Origin: Guillardia theta CCMP2712
Lineage: Eukaryota > Cryptophyceae > Pyrenomonadales > Geminigeraceae
Assembly: GCF_000315625.1 (NCBI RefSeq)
Contig: NW_005434658.1
Coordinates: 757,400-821,399 of the forward strand
Reading direction: 5' to 3'
DNA length: 64,000 bases
Below are positions 11,703-22,789 of the stretch, piece after piece. The first letter of the stretch is position 1; every line of letters begins with the position of its first letter. The translations under genes were made by a program, and so were the position numbers. The notes beneath the pieces are model-generated. The model was not told the origin of the DNA. It saw nothing but the letters and a program-made list of their open reading frames with translations, and did no database searches.

Positions 11703-11740
11703 CTTTACTCAAAGTTAAGTTAAAAATCAGTACGAGGACA
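11703..11740 (+). repeat. Dispersed 38-bp repeat, copy 1
   Basis: This 38-bp sequence, starting CTTTACTCAAAG and ending TACGAGGACA, recurs without mismatch at 30786-30823 in the same orientation. Both copies adjoin GC-rich sequence (GGCCCGGCGCC starts at about 11760 here). It is non-coding and may be part of a mobile or satellite-like element. Confidence 0.8.
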
Positions 11741-11759
11741 CTCTAGGAACGCCTTGCTC

Positions 11760-13110
11760 GGCCCGGCGCCGACCGTTCGGAAGTTCACGGCCCGGCCACT
11801 TCTGTACCCCCACCAACGAGGCAGCCTCACCACCCACCCCCTTGCTAGTCAAGAGATCCGACCCTTGGGGGCCGTGGTAGATTCAGTCGGGAGCTCCTTC
11901 AACCCCCACCCTTGTTTACGATGTGATCCTGACCCACTACCCCCGGTTTGAGAATGACGGATTTGACCACCTACCGATTGCTCTGTTCACCACCCGGCCT
12001 CTTCCCTGAGAAGCGACGGAGGTACCCTCTCATACCTCCAATTGCCTCCCATGTTCTTTGACCACCCCTATTTCCCTAAATAGTGACTGTGTCCTTGTTT
12101 GGTCCCCTTTGACTGCCCGTTGAGTACCCCACCTCCTCCCACGGATCTGGTCCATGGACGCTTCCACCCCTCACCCCTAGATTACCCACTGGAAACCCCG
12201 TATTTAGATGAATTGTGACCCCCATCGTCTGGTACCCCAGGGGTACAACCTGCCGCCAGGTAAAATGGTCCTCTTGATGACCCTACCTGGAACCCAGTAG
12301 TCTGACTACACCCCTGAGAAGACTACTACCCCACCCTGGGGTTCTCCACTCTTGTCTGCAGACCAGCTCCAATACCTCGCGAGTTCTCTCAATACGCAGA
12401 TGTCCCATCTTGACTGCTGTTCAACCCAACAGGTCTGTGGACCCACCCTACCCTGTATAAACCAACCCAGGTTACATTGCCCGGCAAAACCACCCCACCA
12501 CTACGGTTGTTCCAGTCAATTCTTCCCTCCTTCCCTGATTGTAACCTACCCCACCACCCCTGTTCCATGGATATCTGGGGTCCTCGAAGAAGGTGCAGCA
12601 GGGGGTATCACAATGGGACACCACCCCGCCTTCATAGCTGTCTTAAAATTACTTTTTGAAAGTTCAGCAAATGGCTAGGGTCAAGAGTATCCACTCTTTC
12701 ATTAGTGCCTCTGATATTAAATCTCTCATGCATGAATGACACAATTGAATAGAACATTTCCTCTCATCACCCTCATACGCTCCAACCCTCGAAAAACTAT
12801 TTTTTGGGGACTTAATTCCCTTAGGATACCCCACCCCCCTACCCGCACCCCCACCCCCTCTCCCACCCAGTCGGAAATTACACACAATGCGGAAGGTTGT
12901 ACCAACACCCTACCCTATGATCCCCCTCAGGTGGGGTCCCTCCATTACCCCCACCAACAATTTTCCTTGCTGCGAGGAGGGGAACTACCGAGTGTGCAAA
13001 CCCCCACCCCCTCAATTGTACCCTACCTACCCACCTCGGAACTAAAACCTCTCCGAACCCCACCCGGTTTCCACTTCCGTCCACGAACCGAAACCCCTAC
13101 TACCCCTCCT
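11760..13110 (+). repeat. C-strand-biased ACCCC-rich tract
   Basis: About 1.35 kb with strong strand asymmetry: the plus strand is full of short ACCCC, CCCACC and TACCCC words, with few G runs. No coding exon can be supported. Similar tracts, some in the opposite orientation, occur near 22.8-23.7, 36.1-36.3, 50.9-51.7 and 59.8-60.2 kb, so this looks like a recurrent type of intergenic DNA in this genome. Confidence 0.6.
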
Positions 13111-13422
13111 GTCTCTTGCCCCTCTAAGAGTTCATTGCCTGACCACCACATTGTATCTCTCCTGCTTCTTCAAGTCCTCCTGCGCTCTTCGCTCCTGTCC
13201 ACGGCTATCTCGTATAGTTGACATCTCCTGCTCTCTTGCTCTCCCTCCCTTGGTTCTCTCTCTCCTCTCGCTGTACTGCGGATCTGCGTCTGTTACCGCC
13301 ACTTACGGTTCGACAATACTGGCAATTACTAGCATCGCTCTCATCTACTTGAACCGTCGGTGCCCTCATCAGCTTCGATCAGATTATTCCAAATTTCTCT
13401 TGTCTCAGGAAGATTAACAGAG

Positions 13423-13968
13423 ATGGCGGGAACCTCGCTTGCTCTGGCAGGGAAACGACCAAGATGCTTCATTCGCGTGGACGAGCGACAAACAGAGTGT
13501 AGCGACCAAGGCGACCGTCAGCAGCCTAGAGATCATCCATCCCATCCTCTCGGTGGCTTACTGTGGTCAGACTTCTTAAGCTTGCAAGAGATCAACCTCA
13601 ACCTGGCTCTTGCATTTGCTCTTCCTGGAACAGCAAGTTTAATATCTCAATTGCCCATGGATGCGCTGCAGCGATTGGCCGAAACTATCAGGGAGGAGTG
13701 GCTGGCTGACAGGAGGAACGAGGGGCTGCTGACACCTCCGACAAGCCCTAGAATACAACAGGAACAACGAGTCCCTCCAAACTGCAAGGTTGAGAGGAGG
13801 CTGATGAAGCTGAAGCATCGGTCGGCTATTTGCTTCGACCATGCAAGACCGATCGCAGACGTGCTTTCATTTCCCTTTGATGCCTCAAACATTCTGAGCT
13901 TTCAGAGAGATCGAGATTTTATCCCGAAAGGATTCTTGGAAGACCATGGTGATGAGACGGCATACTAA
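13423..13968 (+). CDS. Hypothetical protein, single exon
   Basis: A single ATG-started frame of 181 residues. It holds a helix-like DALQRLAETIREEWLADRRN segment and a TPPTSPR motif of the kind seen at phosphorylation sites. No domain is recognised. An AATAAA polyadenylation-type hexamer follows the stop at 14000. It is flanked by repeat DNA on the left and the 3' end of dolichol kinase on the right. Confidence 0.5.
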   Translation: MAGTSLALAGKRPRCFIRVDERQTECSDQGDRQQPRDHPSHPLGGLLWSDFLSLQEINLNLALAFALPGTASLISQLPMDALQRLAETIREEWLADRRNEGLLTPPTSPRIQQEQRVPPNCKVERRLMKLKHRSAICFDHARPIADVLSFPFDASNILSFQRDRDFIPKGFLEDHGDETAY

Positions 13969-13999
13969 TCTTTGTTGAGATGTACTTGTACCTTAAATG

Positions 14000-14005
14000 A
14001 ATAAA
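14000..14005 (+). promoter_or_regulatory. AATAAA hexamer (possible polyadenylation signal)
   Basis: AATAAA lies 31 nt after the stop codon of the 13423-13968 frame. Whether this organism uses the canonical hexamer is not known from the sequence. Confidence 0.35.
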
Positions 14006-14170
14006 TTTGGATAGATTTGAGGGCGATGTTGGTTCAAACGTGGATGGCGATGGAAAGCATGGCAAAGTACCACATAGGAAGAACCTGAGAAGGAGAAAGA
14101 ATTGTCATGCAAGCATGTGATCTTTTGTCACAAAAATCACTCTACTCCACTCTTCTCTGCCACTCCTTTT

Positions 14171-14227
14171 CATCTCATCTCATCTCATCTCATCTCATCT
14201 CATCTCATCTCATCTCATCTCATCTCA
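14171..14227 (+). repeat. (CATCT)n pentanucleotide microsatellite
   Basis: About eleven consecutive CATCT units, nearly perfect, between the hypothetical gene and the 3' end of dolichol kinase. Confidence 0.9.
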
Positions 14228-14340
14228 TATCTCATCAAGTCATCATGCTAACATTCACGATATTCAAGAATGCAGACGCGGACAAATGAGAAAGCGAGAC
14301 GATCTTGGACAAGTGAAATGAAGAAGAAAAAGGGTAGGAG

Positions 14341-17300
14341 CTAGGGGAAGCGGTGGGGAGGGGGGGGGGGGCACGTGTAGGTGAAGTAGCTTACAAGGTT
14401 GTCGATCTGCTCAGTGAAGGCTTCTAACAAGTTTGCAGCGATGGATGACATGGTAATCATGCCGAATCTGAAAGATCATGTGAGAACGTATTCACCTTTC
14501 GTCTACCTCCTCCTTGACACCATCACTACCACCACGTTTTCACTTTCCATTCCTTCCATTGATCCCCTTCCTTCATTCATCACCTCAGCATTGACCCGTT
14601 CGCTTCCGTGAGCTTCCATAGCAACAAGCATGCTAAAGTTGTCGCAAGAATCCCAGCTGCTGTCCCCTCTACCGTCTTCCCACCCTGCAGCGCGGTGAGC
14701 AAGCCGCCTCTCCTCTCTCCTCCTCTCTTGCCGCTGCTCCTCGGGTCCACCGCATCCTCCCATGCAGCTTCCCGTACACAGACGCTGCTGTGTCCCCGAC
14801 CCCTGACGTGGGTCAGCACGGGAGCGCAGGACCCTCCTTGCGCCTACCAACGATGAGAGCTCCTGCAAGTGGCTCCAGGATGGAGAAGCGGCCTCGAGGT
14901 CCTGCAACTCCATTGAGTACAAGGAAAACGAGGGACAAAATGAAGACAGTAAGGGAGGGAGGGAGAGGAAGGAGAGAGAGAGGGAGAGGGAGAGGAAGAG
15001 GGAGGGGAGGCAGAGGGAGGGAGGGAGGGAGAGGCAGCGCATGGAGAAAGAGTACAAGGATGAGGCATGTGACCTTGGTATGGCGTCAGCCAGGACGGGA
15101 GTGCGCAGCCGACGAGGAGGTAGATGTGCGTGAAGATGAAGACACCGCTGTCCCTTTCGTCCACATGCACTAATAGAGGATGAGAGGGTGGAGGAAGAGA
15201 GGAAGGGTGGTCACCGGCAACCACTCTTTCAAGTGAAGCAGAGAACGGTCGTATCCTGAGCCAAGGCACACGAGGGGGAGGGAACGTGGCCGCTGACGTC
15301 ACCTCGAAGCTCGGATGAGCTCCAGGCTCACAAGGAGAGCCGTGGCAGCGGCGTAAGCCAGGCGAAGCATCTCTGAGAGAGACATGAGGAGAGGAGAGGA
15401 GAGGAGAGGAGAGGAGAGGAGAGGAGAGGAGTGGAGTGGAGTGGAGTGGAGTGGAGTGGAGTGGAGTGGAGTGGAGAGAGGGAATGAGTGGAGGGAGGAG
15501 AGGAGGAAAAAGAGGAAGAATACTGACCTGGCTGAAAGAGCTGACCGGGACAGAAGAGAAGGAGGGCTACCACGTGGTATCCTTTGCGAATGACAGTGCG
15601 AGGAAGCGATGAATGACGAGGCGGATAAAACTTGAGGCAGACACCTGCTTGCTATCAGCTGCTCCTCCTTCCTCAAACGTCGTGTCATGCTCTAGGCAGA
15701 TCCTGCACTCAGCCTCTACATCTCCTCTCCATCTCCATGATCTCCCCTCCCCCCCGCTCTGACTCTACACGCACCCATGACGATGACCCAGTAGGCCAGG
15801 AGCGCTAGCCTTTCGTAGCTTGATGATACATGATCGAAGACCCAGAGTCCAAGATTCTTGACAAAAAGTCACAAGAGGAGGAAGAGGAGGAGGAGCAGGA
15901 GGAGCAGGAGCAGGAGCAGGAGCAGGAGAGTGGGCCGAGGAGGAAGAGGAAGGGGAGGAGGAGACAAGAGCAAGACCTGACGGAGTAGGGTAGAGGCTGA
16001 AGGGACCAAGACAAGAAGAATCAAAGAGCCAAAGAGGCTGAAGAAGAGGAGGCTGCGTCCTGCCGAAGATGTAGTCTCAAGATGCTGAGAACTTCGTTCT
16101 GTCGAGAGAAAAGCAGTGTGAGGACAGTGTGAGATCAGTTTGAGGTTTCAAGGGGTTGTTAGGCAATGTCAGGCTTGTCACAACTCACTGGGAGTGGTGG
16201 AGTCCCGGCACATGACGAAGGGAGACATCACAACAGCCGTCAAGAACGTCCCGACGATGAGGCACAGGACCACGAGGTCTACATCTGACATCTGAACGAG
16301 CCGTGAGATGCTGGCAGGCAACTCCGGCAGCTAGGCTTACCTCTCTTGTGATGGGAGAGCGAATGGAGTAGAGGCGATCAAGCGATGTTGAAACCTACTC
16401 ATTTACATCACCATCATCATTGTCACGATTTCCATCTCCATCGTTGTCGTGGTTTCATCAGTATCATCATGATTGCCATCCCCAAAATCTCCATCGTCAT
16501 CGTCATCGTCATCAACTTCACCATCATATCCGTAATATCGTACAACAATAACAATCTCATTGATTGTTTTATGGGGTTCGGCAAGTGATCAACTGACCAT
16601 GTCCACCATTAAGCTCGTCAACACGTTGGCAAGGATGCAAGCTTCTCCTAGCTGGCAAGGAGAANNNNNNNNNNNNNNNNNNNNNNNNNNNNNNNNNNNN
16701 NNNNNNNNNNNNNNNNNNNNNNNNNNNNNNNNNNNNNNNNNNNNNNNNNNNNNNNNNNNNNNNNGGGGGGGGGGGCAGAGAATTGTTCAGGAGACGAGGA
16801 GGAGAAGGAAATGAATGAAGGAGGACATGGAGGGGTATTGAGAAGAGAAGGGGGATGGTCAAGGAGCAATCCTGTCCGTGCTTGCTCACCGTGAACGATC
16901 GCGGGCTCCCGTTTAACAGCAGGCGGATGATGATCGAGCTGCAGTATGGCAGAGGGAGAGAGAGAAACAGGGGAATCCAAGGGAACCTTCACAACTTGTA
17001 AGCGATGGAGAGACGGTCGAAGGGGGTGGAGCGAGCAAACCTGAGGAAGAAGCAGTATCCGACGATGAAGGAGAGGAGCAGCGAGCGCGTGTACAGCTTG
17101 TCGAAGCTAGAGCTTCGAAGGGCATCCAGAAGAAGGAGGAACGAGGATGCGATGGTAAGATCCAAGTAAAAGAAGATAACGTGGACGTGCTGCGGAGATC
17201 TGATGAGCAGGGCGAGGAGGAGGATGGGGACCGTTGCGCATCCGATCAAGACGCCCTGGTCGACTCCTGCCCGGTACATCCTAGAGAAGGAGACCCGAGA

Positions 17301-17561
17301 GCCGCAAAGAGCACCGAGGAGGAGGAGGAGGACAAGACAGACAAGGTCTGGCATATGCTGCTTGACTTGCGGGGTGTGGACCAGGAGAGCAAGGCTAGTG
17401 CTCATGGCGATGATACAGAGTAGCATCTCCTGCCAAACATGAATCCTTTGAGGAGTTGGTAATGTCGGCAGAGCTGCTGCCGCCGCATCCTCCTCCTCCT
17501 CCTTCCCCTCCCTTCTCATGCTCGCCACTCTGTCTCTACTCTTTGTCGTTGAGCAACCCAT
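14341..17561 (-). CDS. DOLK: Dolichol kinase (DOLK/SEC59 family)
   Basis: Fourteen exons join in frame: 17561-16996, 16938-16890, 16651-16598, 16291-16189, 16098-15977, 15856-15775, 15644-15528, 15372-15303, 15255-15215, 15169-15074, 14901-14848, 14802-14732, 14684-14584 and 14467-14341, giving 550 residues, close to the human enzyme. It is a polytopic ER membrane protein that phosphorylates dolichol with CTP to make the lipid carrier for N-glycosylation, O-mannosylation and GPI anchors. Diagnostic segments in order: SFTLGEACILAN, LGLWVFDH...LLAYW, VIRKGYHVVALLLF, DERDSGVFIFTHIYLLVG, VGDTAASVYGKLHGRMRW, GGKTVEGTAAG and LLEAFTEQIDNL. The start at 17561 is the first in-frame ATG; the open frame continues to an acceptor at 17666, so an upstream exon is possible. 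The intron 14731-14685 appears to be GC-AG. The assembly gap lies in the intron 16889-16652. Confidence 0.93.
15384..15478 (+). repeat. (GGAGA)n-(GTGGA)n compound microsatellite
   Basis: Perfect GGAGA units pass directly into GTGGA units. The array sits inside the dolichol kinase intron 15373-15527 and makes up most of it. Confidence 0.9.
16665..16764. other. Assembly gap, 100 N
   Basis: A run of exactly 100 N, followed by a G homopolymer. It lies in an intron of dolichol kinase, so the coding model is unaffected. Confidence 0.99.
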
Positions 17562-17669
17562 CGGAGAGGAAAGTTCAACGCCTGCGCGGCTCAGAGTGAA
17601 CCTGAGGCAAGTTGAGAGCGCAAGGCAACTACCGGCGAGGAGCAGATCGATAGTCCCTGGCACAGGCTA

Positions 17670-18180
17670 GTAAACAGCGACTTATTGGATCGCTAACTGC
17701 TTCATGACGCAGTATCGAGCGATCCAGACGGGGCGACTGAGTTGCACATCGATGCTGTCAGGGTCTGAAGAGATAGAGGTCAGTCAGTTAGACTCTTCAA
17801 CAACAACTCCCATCTCTCAGTGTGCTGAGTTGATCCCTCTGACCCATTCACGTCTCTGGCAACTCCGCTGACCCGGCAATGATCAATCTATTTGCTCAAA
17901 CCACTACCACTACAATTGAATCTCAACCAGCTCCTCCATCTCCCCCTCCATCCCCTTCATGTTCAGTTCTATCTGTATCTCTCCATGTCTTATTGTTTTC
18001 TTCCTCCATATCTTCCTCCTTTTTCTATACCTCTTCCATTTCTTCCTCCTCCATGCCCATCCATATTGTCGCCTCCGACCAACACCACGTCCTGACCATC
18101 ATTCCACTCCATATTCATCATAAACACCATCGACACCAACAAAAAAGCACACCAAAAACCTCCAACCTCACCATTATCCA
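17670..18180. other. Intergenic, no gene confirmed
   Basis: Minus-strand bases 17690-17860 have weak coding potential (a possible upstream dolichol kinase exon or leader). The rest is CTC/TCC-rich and leads into the hexanucleotide array. Confidence 0.4.
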
Positions 18181-18183
18181 CGT

Positions 18184-18303
18184 CATCACCATCACCATCA
18201 CCATCACCATCACAATCACAATCACAATCACAATCACAATCACAATCACAATCACAGTCACAATCACAATCACAATCACAATCACCATCACCATCACTAT
18301 CAC
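18184..18303 (+). repeat. (CACAAT/CACCAT)n hexanucleotide array
   Basis: About 20 units of a 6-bp repeat in which CATCAC blocks flank a central run of CACAAT units. All six frames stay open, giving artificial His/Thr-Ile/Asp-Cys repeats that should not be read as genes. Confidence 0.9.
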
Positions 18304-18403
18304 TATAATCACCATCCGTTCTTCTCATCTCTGCTCTCACATCGTCTCTTGCCATGACAATCGTCCATCACTCTCGACAGCTGCATTCATTATCACGACA
18401 GTT

Positions 18404-18437
18404 CCTCCTCCTCCTCCTCCTCCTCCTCCTCCTCCCT
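18404..18437 (+). repeat. (CTC)n trinucleotide tract
   Basis: Eleven or so CTC/TCC triplets. Non-coding context. Confidence 0.85.
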
Positions 18438-18439
18438 AA

Positions 18440-19460
18440 CCCTGCCTTGCATGATCCCGAACTCCTACACCTTGATACATCTACCCCTACCCTCCGAAAT
18501 TCTAGGAAAAATAGGGGTAGAAAATGTGGATTCAAGTCCGCCCCAGATTGAAATTTCAGAAGTTTTTCACGGGTACTATTCCCTACAAAACAAGCACGAG
18601 GGGGGTGGGGTTGTCGAATCTTGCGTCCCGGAATGATGGGAGAAACCGTCGCAAGGAAGAATGTAACCGCTGCAATACGCTGGGGCCGCTTCATGCCTAC
18701 AAGGACAAGAGACAGTTTCTGCTTCAATGCTGCGCTCCCTCTCCTTCTTTCCCCCTCCTCGCTCTCATCGAGCCTGCAGCATCGTGTCCCTTGATCATGA
18801 TTCCCACACTCATCCTTCGCTGCTGCTTCACTCCTCATTCTCACTTGTGTCTCAGCTGCACCAGTCAGAGGAGGATCTGTCCACCTTAGCTCCTCTTCGG
18901 GTGCGTCGTCAAAAAGTCACAAGTCTCATTATCTTGACACCCTCACCCTCTTCTGAACATTCATTCTCTTAGAAATTTCCACGAGAATCACCTCTTCCTG
19001 TCTGTGAGTCAGTCAGTGTCGTCGAGTTGATGCAAGCTATGGAAGCGTCTCTGAGTGAGGAGGAGTCTCTTGAAGCTGGAAGAATGAAAGCGAGTGAGTC
19101 AGAGAACATCGAGATCGTGCGGATCTTGAGGAATCACAATGCCGCATGTATGAAACGAGGGTGGTCGGAATCGATTGAGGAAGGGAAGGATTAGAGAGAG
19201 ACCAAGAGCGGAAGAAAAGAAGGCATGCGATGCTGTTGTAGATCTTGTCGATGTAAAATAATATCAAAATTAGCAAACGAATAAGCCCAAATGGGGAAAG
19301 TGGCAGGTGGAAATGTACAAGGCTGACGACCATCTCTTTTCGAATTCACTTCTTTGTTCGTCAGGGAGTGGAGAAGCTTCAAGTCAAGATTAAACGTGTC
19401 AGAGTGCTCCAACTGCTCTGCTCAGTCTCTGTGCTCGTCGTTGCGAACGCGGCACTATCC
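18440..19460. other. No gene confirmed
   Basis: A minus-strand frame around 18500-18700 (MKRPQRIAAVTFFLA, then GNSTREKLLKFQSGADLNPH) has some protein-like character but no start, stop or splice model could be fixed and no family fits. The remainder upstream of 19467 should contain the JMJD7 promoter. Confidence 0.3.
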
Positions 19461-19466
19461 GGGAGC

Positions 19467-20599
19467 ATGGAAGCACCAGAGTGGCAACGGACTCTGCGGG
19501 ATGAGCTTGTTCAACTTGGTAAGGAGGCCCAAGAGCTCACTGGGAGTTTCTGCCCGAGGATCGAAAACCCCTCGGCCCTCGAGTTCCTCAGAGACTTCGT
19601 GCTGCCCAACAGGCCCTGCATCATCACAGGGGCCATGGAAGAGTGGCCGGCGAGGAGGCAGTGGAGCAACGAGTACCTAACGGGCAGGTTGGGAGAGAAG
19701 AAGGTTTCAGTGAATGTCACGCCCGATGGTCGAGGAGATGCGATCGTTGACGACAAGTTCTTTGTCTTGCCTGAAGAGCGGCTGATGACGTTCGCTCAGT
19801 TCCTTGCCGAGCTGTACAGGGAGGGCAACGATGACGTTTTGTACCTGTCACACCAGAATGACAACCTCCGGTCGCAGATAGGAGAAGCTCTACTAAACGA
19901 TGTCCCTCCTTCAATCCCTTTCGTTGATGACGCTCTTGGCCACGGACCTGACGCAGTGAATCTGTGGATGGGAGACTCGAGGTCAGTCACGACTCTGCAC
20001 AAGGACCATTACGAGAACTTGTATGCTGTGATCCGCGGGGAAAAGATATTCACCTTGTACCCTCCGACGTCTCTGCCGTTCCTGTATCCTCATCCCTACG
20101 GCATTCGGAGGTACCGCAAAGAGGGAGGAGCGTGGAGGATTTGCGAGCTAGGAGAGCAAGAAGGTGAAGAGGTCAAGAGTTGGATCTCGGTGAATCCGAA
20201 TGCTCCGGACTATGACAGGTGAGGCTTCTGCTGCGGTGATTGCAGTGTTGACAACTCAAAGCAGGCATCCCTTGTTCGAGGTATGACAATCAAGGTATGG
20301 TTAGAGTGGAGTTGAACCTTGCGCAGTTTGCAAGCAAGACGCAGGTCAGAGTGAGGCCGGGAGAAATGCTTTACTTGCCCTCCATGTGGTTTCATCAGGT
20401 ACTACCTACTCATCAGTTCGGTCGTCACATAATGACCCAGGTAGAGCAGTCTGACGACACGGTTGCCGTCAATTACTGGTGTGTTTATGACTCCTGCGGG
20501 TACCGACATCATTTTCTTCCTTTCAGGTACGATATGGTATATGGGGACAGATATGCGTATCACAAGGTATGGAACACAAATCCAATGAAATTGCTTTGA
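19467..20599 (+). CDS. JMJD7: JMJD7-type JmjC lysyl hydroxylase
   Basis: Five exons, 19467-20218, 20265-20280, 20327-20398, 20441-20478 and 20527-20599, encode 316 residues, the same length as the human protein as I recall it. JMJD7 is an Fe(II)/2-oxoglutarate oxygenase that hydroxylates lysine in DRG-type GTPases. Hallmarks are the N-terminal NRPCIITGAMEEWPA segment, VSVNVTPDGRGDA, the HxD iron site in TTLHKDHYENLY (about residue 178), RPGEMLYLPSMWFHQV with the distal histidine, and AVNYWYDMVYG. Exon 2 is a 16-nt microexon. I chose ATG 19467 because MEAPEWQRTLRDELVQL aligns with the family N-terminus, although the frame is open further upstream. Its 3' end converges on the phosphate transporter with 101 bp between stops. 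Confidence 0.93.
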
Positions 20600-20700
20600 C
20601 GCATACATTTGAAGTTCATCGAGAGTATGGTCAGACAGGCTCACATCAAATAAACATCCTTTACTCAAAACCAAAACATGAAACCACAAATTAATGGAAT

Positions 20701-22614
20701 CTAATAGCGATTCACAAACATCGGCTGTCCCATCATCGAAGGATAAGGCTGCGGAGGCATTGAACCAGCAAACTGGTTGGGCACAAACGAGGTCTGAGGG
20801 CTGGCCATGCCAGAGGCGACTGGCTCCATGCTTTCATCCGTGTGCATGCTCGACATATCCTCAACCTCGTGACCCATCTCCTCCAAGGTCTTGCCCTTGG
20901 GCTCTGGGATAGGAAGGGTAGTGATGAGACCGAGAACATTGACAATGGTGAGAACGATGAGCACAGTCTGCAAGCCAGCATTGTGGGTAGGAGTATCCTT
21001 GAGGATACCAAACCCATAGGAACCAACGATCGCACCAGTCTTGCCAGTAGCAGCGCAAATACCGTGAGCTGTTGCACGGAACCATGCGGGGAACACCTCA
21101 GCAGGCAAGATGTAGGTGGTAGAGTTGGGCCCGAAGTTGGCGAAGAAGAAGGTAAGAGCGTACAATCCGATGAAGTTGGAGACCTGGTGAGTGTCGATGA
21201 GCTTCTGGAACATTCCTGCAAGAATTCCCATGAACAGAGTCATGAAGAAGAAGCCCATGAACTGGATCCTAGTACGTCCAAGGATCTCGATGAAGGCAAC
21301 GGTGAACCAGTATCCGGGAATGATAGAGGCCATCGAGATGATGAGCTGAGCTCGAGCAACGTGGTAAACCTCGTCAACAGCATTCATGGTGTAGGAAGGA
21401 GGGAGCCATCCGACAATGGTGAAAACATCAGCCTGGAACAACCCCTGCGAGTAGAAAGCAATATCAAGAAGGAACCAAGAACACGCGCATCCAAGAAGGG
21501 GGAGGCCGTACAATCGAAGGAAGGAACCCCAAGTGTGACCCCTGGCCTTCAAGCCAGTAGCTTGCACAACGGTTGGATCGTCAAGTCCAACTTGCTTGGC
21601 TGCAGTCTGAGTATCTCCCTTCACGATAACCTCGTACCTCTCAGTCTCAGGGATCATGATACGATAGTACAAAGTGATAACTGGTGGGATGCAAGCGAGA
21701 GAGAGGGCGGTTCTCCAAAGAAAGTCTGCTGAAGGATCAAAGGGCATCCAAATAGCTGCGAGAATGATGGTGACGATTCCAGCAAGCAAGAATCCGAAGC
21801 CCTGGAAGGAGAACACTGCAGCCACGTAGGTTCCACGCCACTTGGTGGAAGCAGTCTCACTCATAACGGTGGCACTGAGGGGGTAGATACCTCCGATTCC
21901 GAGACCAAGGAAGAAACGCCAGAAGCAGAGAGTTCCAACAATGGCATCACCAGTGGTACCGAAAGACATTCCAGAACCCAAGGCGCCAATGATCATGATG
22001 ATCATGGTCGCAATGTGAACAGGTCTGCGTCCGATCAAATCAGCCATGTGACCGAAGGTGAGCTGTCCAACGAGGGTGCCAATCAAGGCAACAGACTTGA
22101 GCGCGTAGGCAGAACGATTTGGGAGATCACTGGGGGCATATGGAAGAGCATGTTGAATCTGTTGATCAACAGTCATGTTGTTCCAGCCTTGCACGTTTTG
22201 AGAAAGCCAAGTTCCGAGCCCAGGATACCCATCCGAGCCTTTGTTCCAGTTCGAACCGCAGTGATGAGGGTTTGGCTGCCAGTTGTTGGCAGCATCCAAC
22301 TGATAATAAGTCGTAACATTGCCGAGTTGATTACAATAGGCAGGATGATAGTAGCGGACATCTGGGTAGTAGATGCGTCCCATCAACTTGGTGAGAAGAC
22401 CAATCACAAACAAATCGTAAGCATCAGTCATGAAACCACCACCAGCAGCGATGATGGTCTTGATTATTCTCCAGCTTAAGAAAGCTTCGTCTTCATCGAT
22501 CTTGCGAAGGATGGCCTGAGCGGCAGCCTTGCTAGAGAGATGTTGCTTGTGAGGCTGCTGTTGATCCCCTTGCTGCATAGCAGCAGGTGGAGCGGCTGCG
22601 TAACCAGCGAACAT
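20701..22614 (-). CDS. PHT1-type inorganic phosphate transporter (MFS, PHS family)
   Basis: A single exon of 637 residues if the start is ATG 22614; the same frame stays open to an ATG at 22884 (727 residues), but the extra part is low in complexity and lies in the G-rich tract, so I prefer the shorter form. It is a proton/phosphate symporter of the major facilitator superfamily with about 12 membrane spans and a central loop. The signature GGGFMTDAYDLFVIGLLTKL lies near residues 58-77, and IPETERYE marks the middle loop. The C-terminal tail is rich in Met, Pro and Gln. The gene has no introns, unlike its neighbours. Codon choice looks strongly biased (mostly C-ending), which suggests high expression. 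Confidence 0.9.
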   Translation of the reverse strand: MFAGYAAAPPAAMQQGDQQQPHKQHLSSKAAAQAILRKIDEDEAFLSWRIIKTIIAAGGGFMTDAYDLFVIGLLTKLMGRIYYPDVRYYHPAYCNQLGNVTTYYQLDAANNWQPNPHHCGSNWNKGSDGYPGLGTWLSQNVQGWNNMTVDQQIQHALPYAPSDLPNRSAYALKSVALIGTLVGQLTFGHMADLIGRRPVHIATMIIMIIGALGSGMSFGTTGDAIVGTLCFWRFFLGLGIGGIYPLSATVMSETASTKWRGTYVAAVFSFQGFGFLLAGIVTIILAAIWMPFDPSADFLWRTALSLACIPPVITLYYRIMIPETERYEVIVKGDTQTAAKQVGLDDPTVVQATGLKARGHTWGSFLRLYGLPLLGCACSWFLLDIAFYSQGLFQADVFTIVGWLPPSYTMNAVDEVYHVARAQLIISMASIIPGYWFTVAFIEILGRTRIQFMGFFFMTLFMGILAGMFQKLIDTHQVSNFIGLYALTFFFANFGPNSTTYILPAEVFPAWFRATAHGICAATGKTGAIVGSYGFGILKDTPTHNAGLQTVLIVLTIVNVLGLITTLPIPEPKGKTLEEMGHEVEDMSSMHTDESMEPVASGMASPQTSFVPNQFAGSMPPQPYPSMMGQPMFVNRY

Positions 22615-22789
22615 GCCTGAAGTCCACTCAAAGTTGGTATGGGAAGGGCTCTCGGGAGTTATAAAGACAGGAGGAGCGGGGCAGAGGTGCGAGTAGCAGA
22701 GGACGGATGGCAAGGTGGATCCTTTTGTGGGGAAGGAGGAGACGTAGATTGGGGCGTAGATGTCGAAAGGATCTCTTTTCGTGCCAGAA

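Noticed and set aside
12300-13220. Proline-rich plus-strand open frames in the C-rich tract
   Set aside because: Result of ACCCC-word bias; no ATG context, splice borders or domains.
15384-15478. Regular repeat that might suggest a CRISPR array
   Set aside because: Perfect pentamer microsatellite without spacers, in an intron of a eukaryotic gene.
18118-18439. Long open frames of repeated Thr-Ile, Asp-Cys and Ile-Val on both strands
   Set aside because: They come from the CACAAT/CACCAT array, which has no stop in any frame; no gene evidence.
20842-21732. 296-codon plus-strand frame opposite the phosphate transporter
   Set aside because: Shadow of the strongly biased minus-strand codon usage; no similarity of its own.
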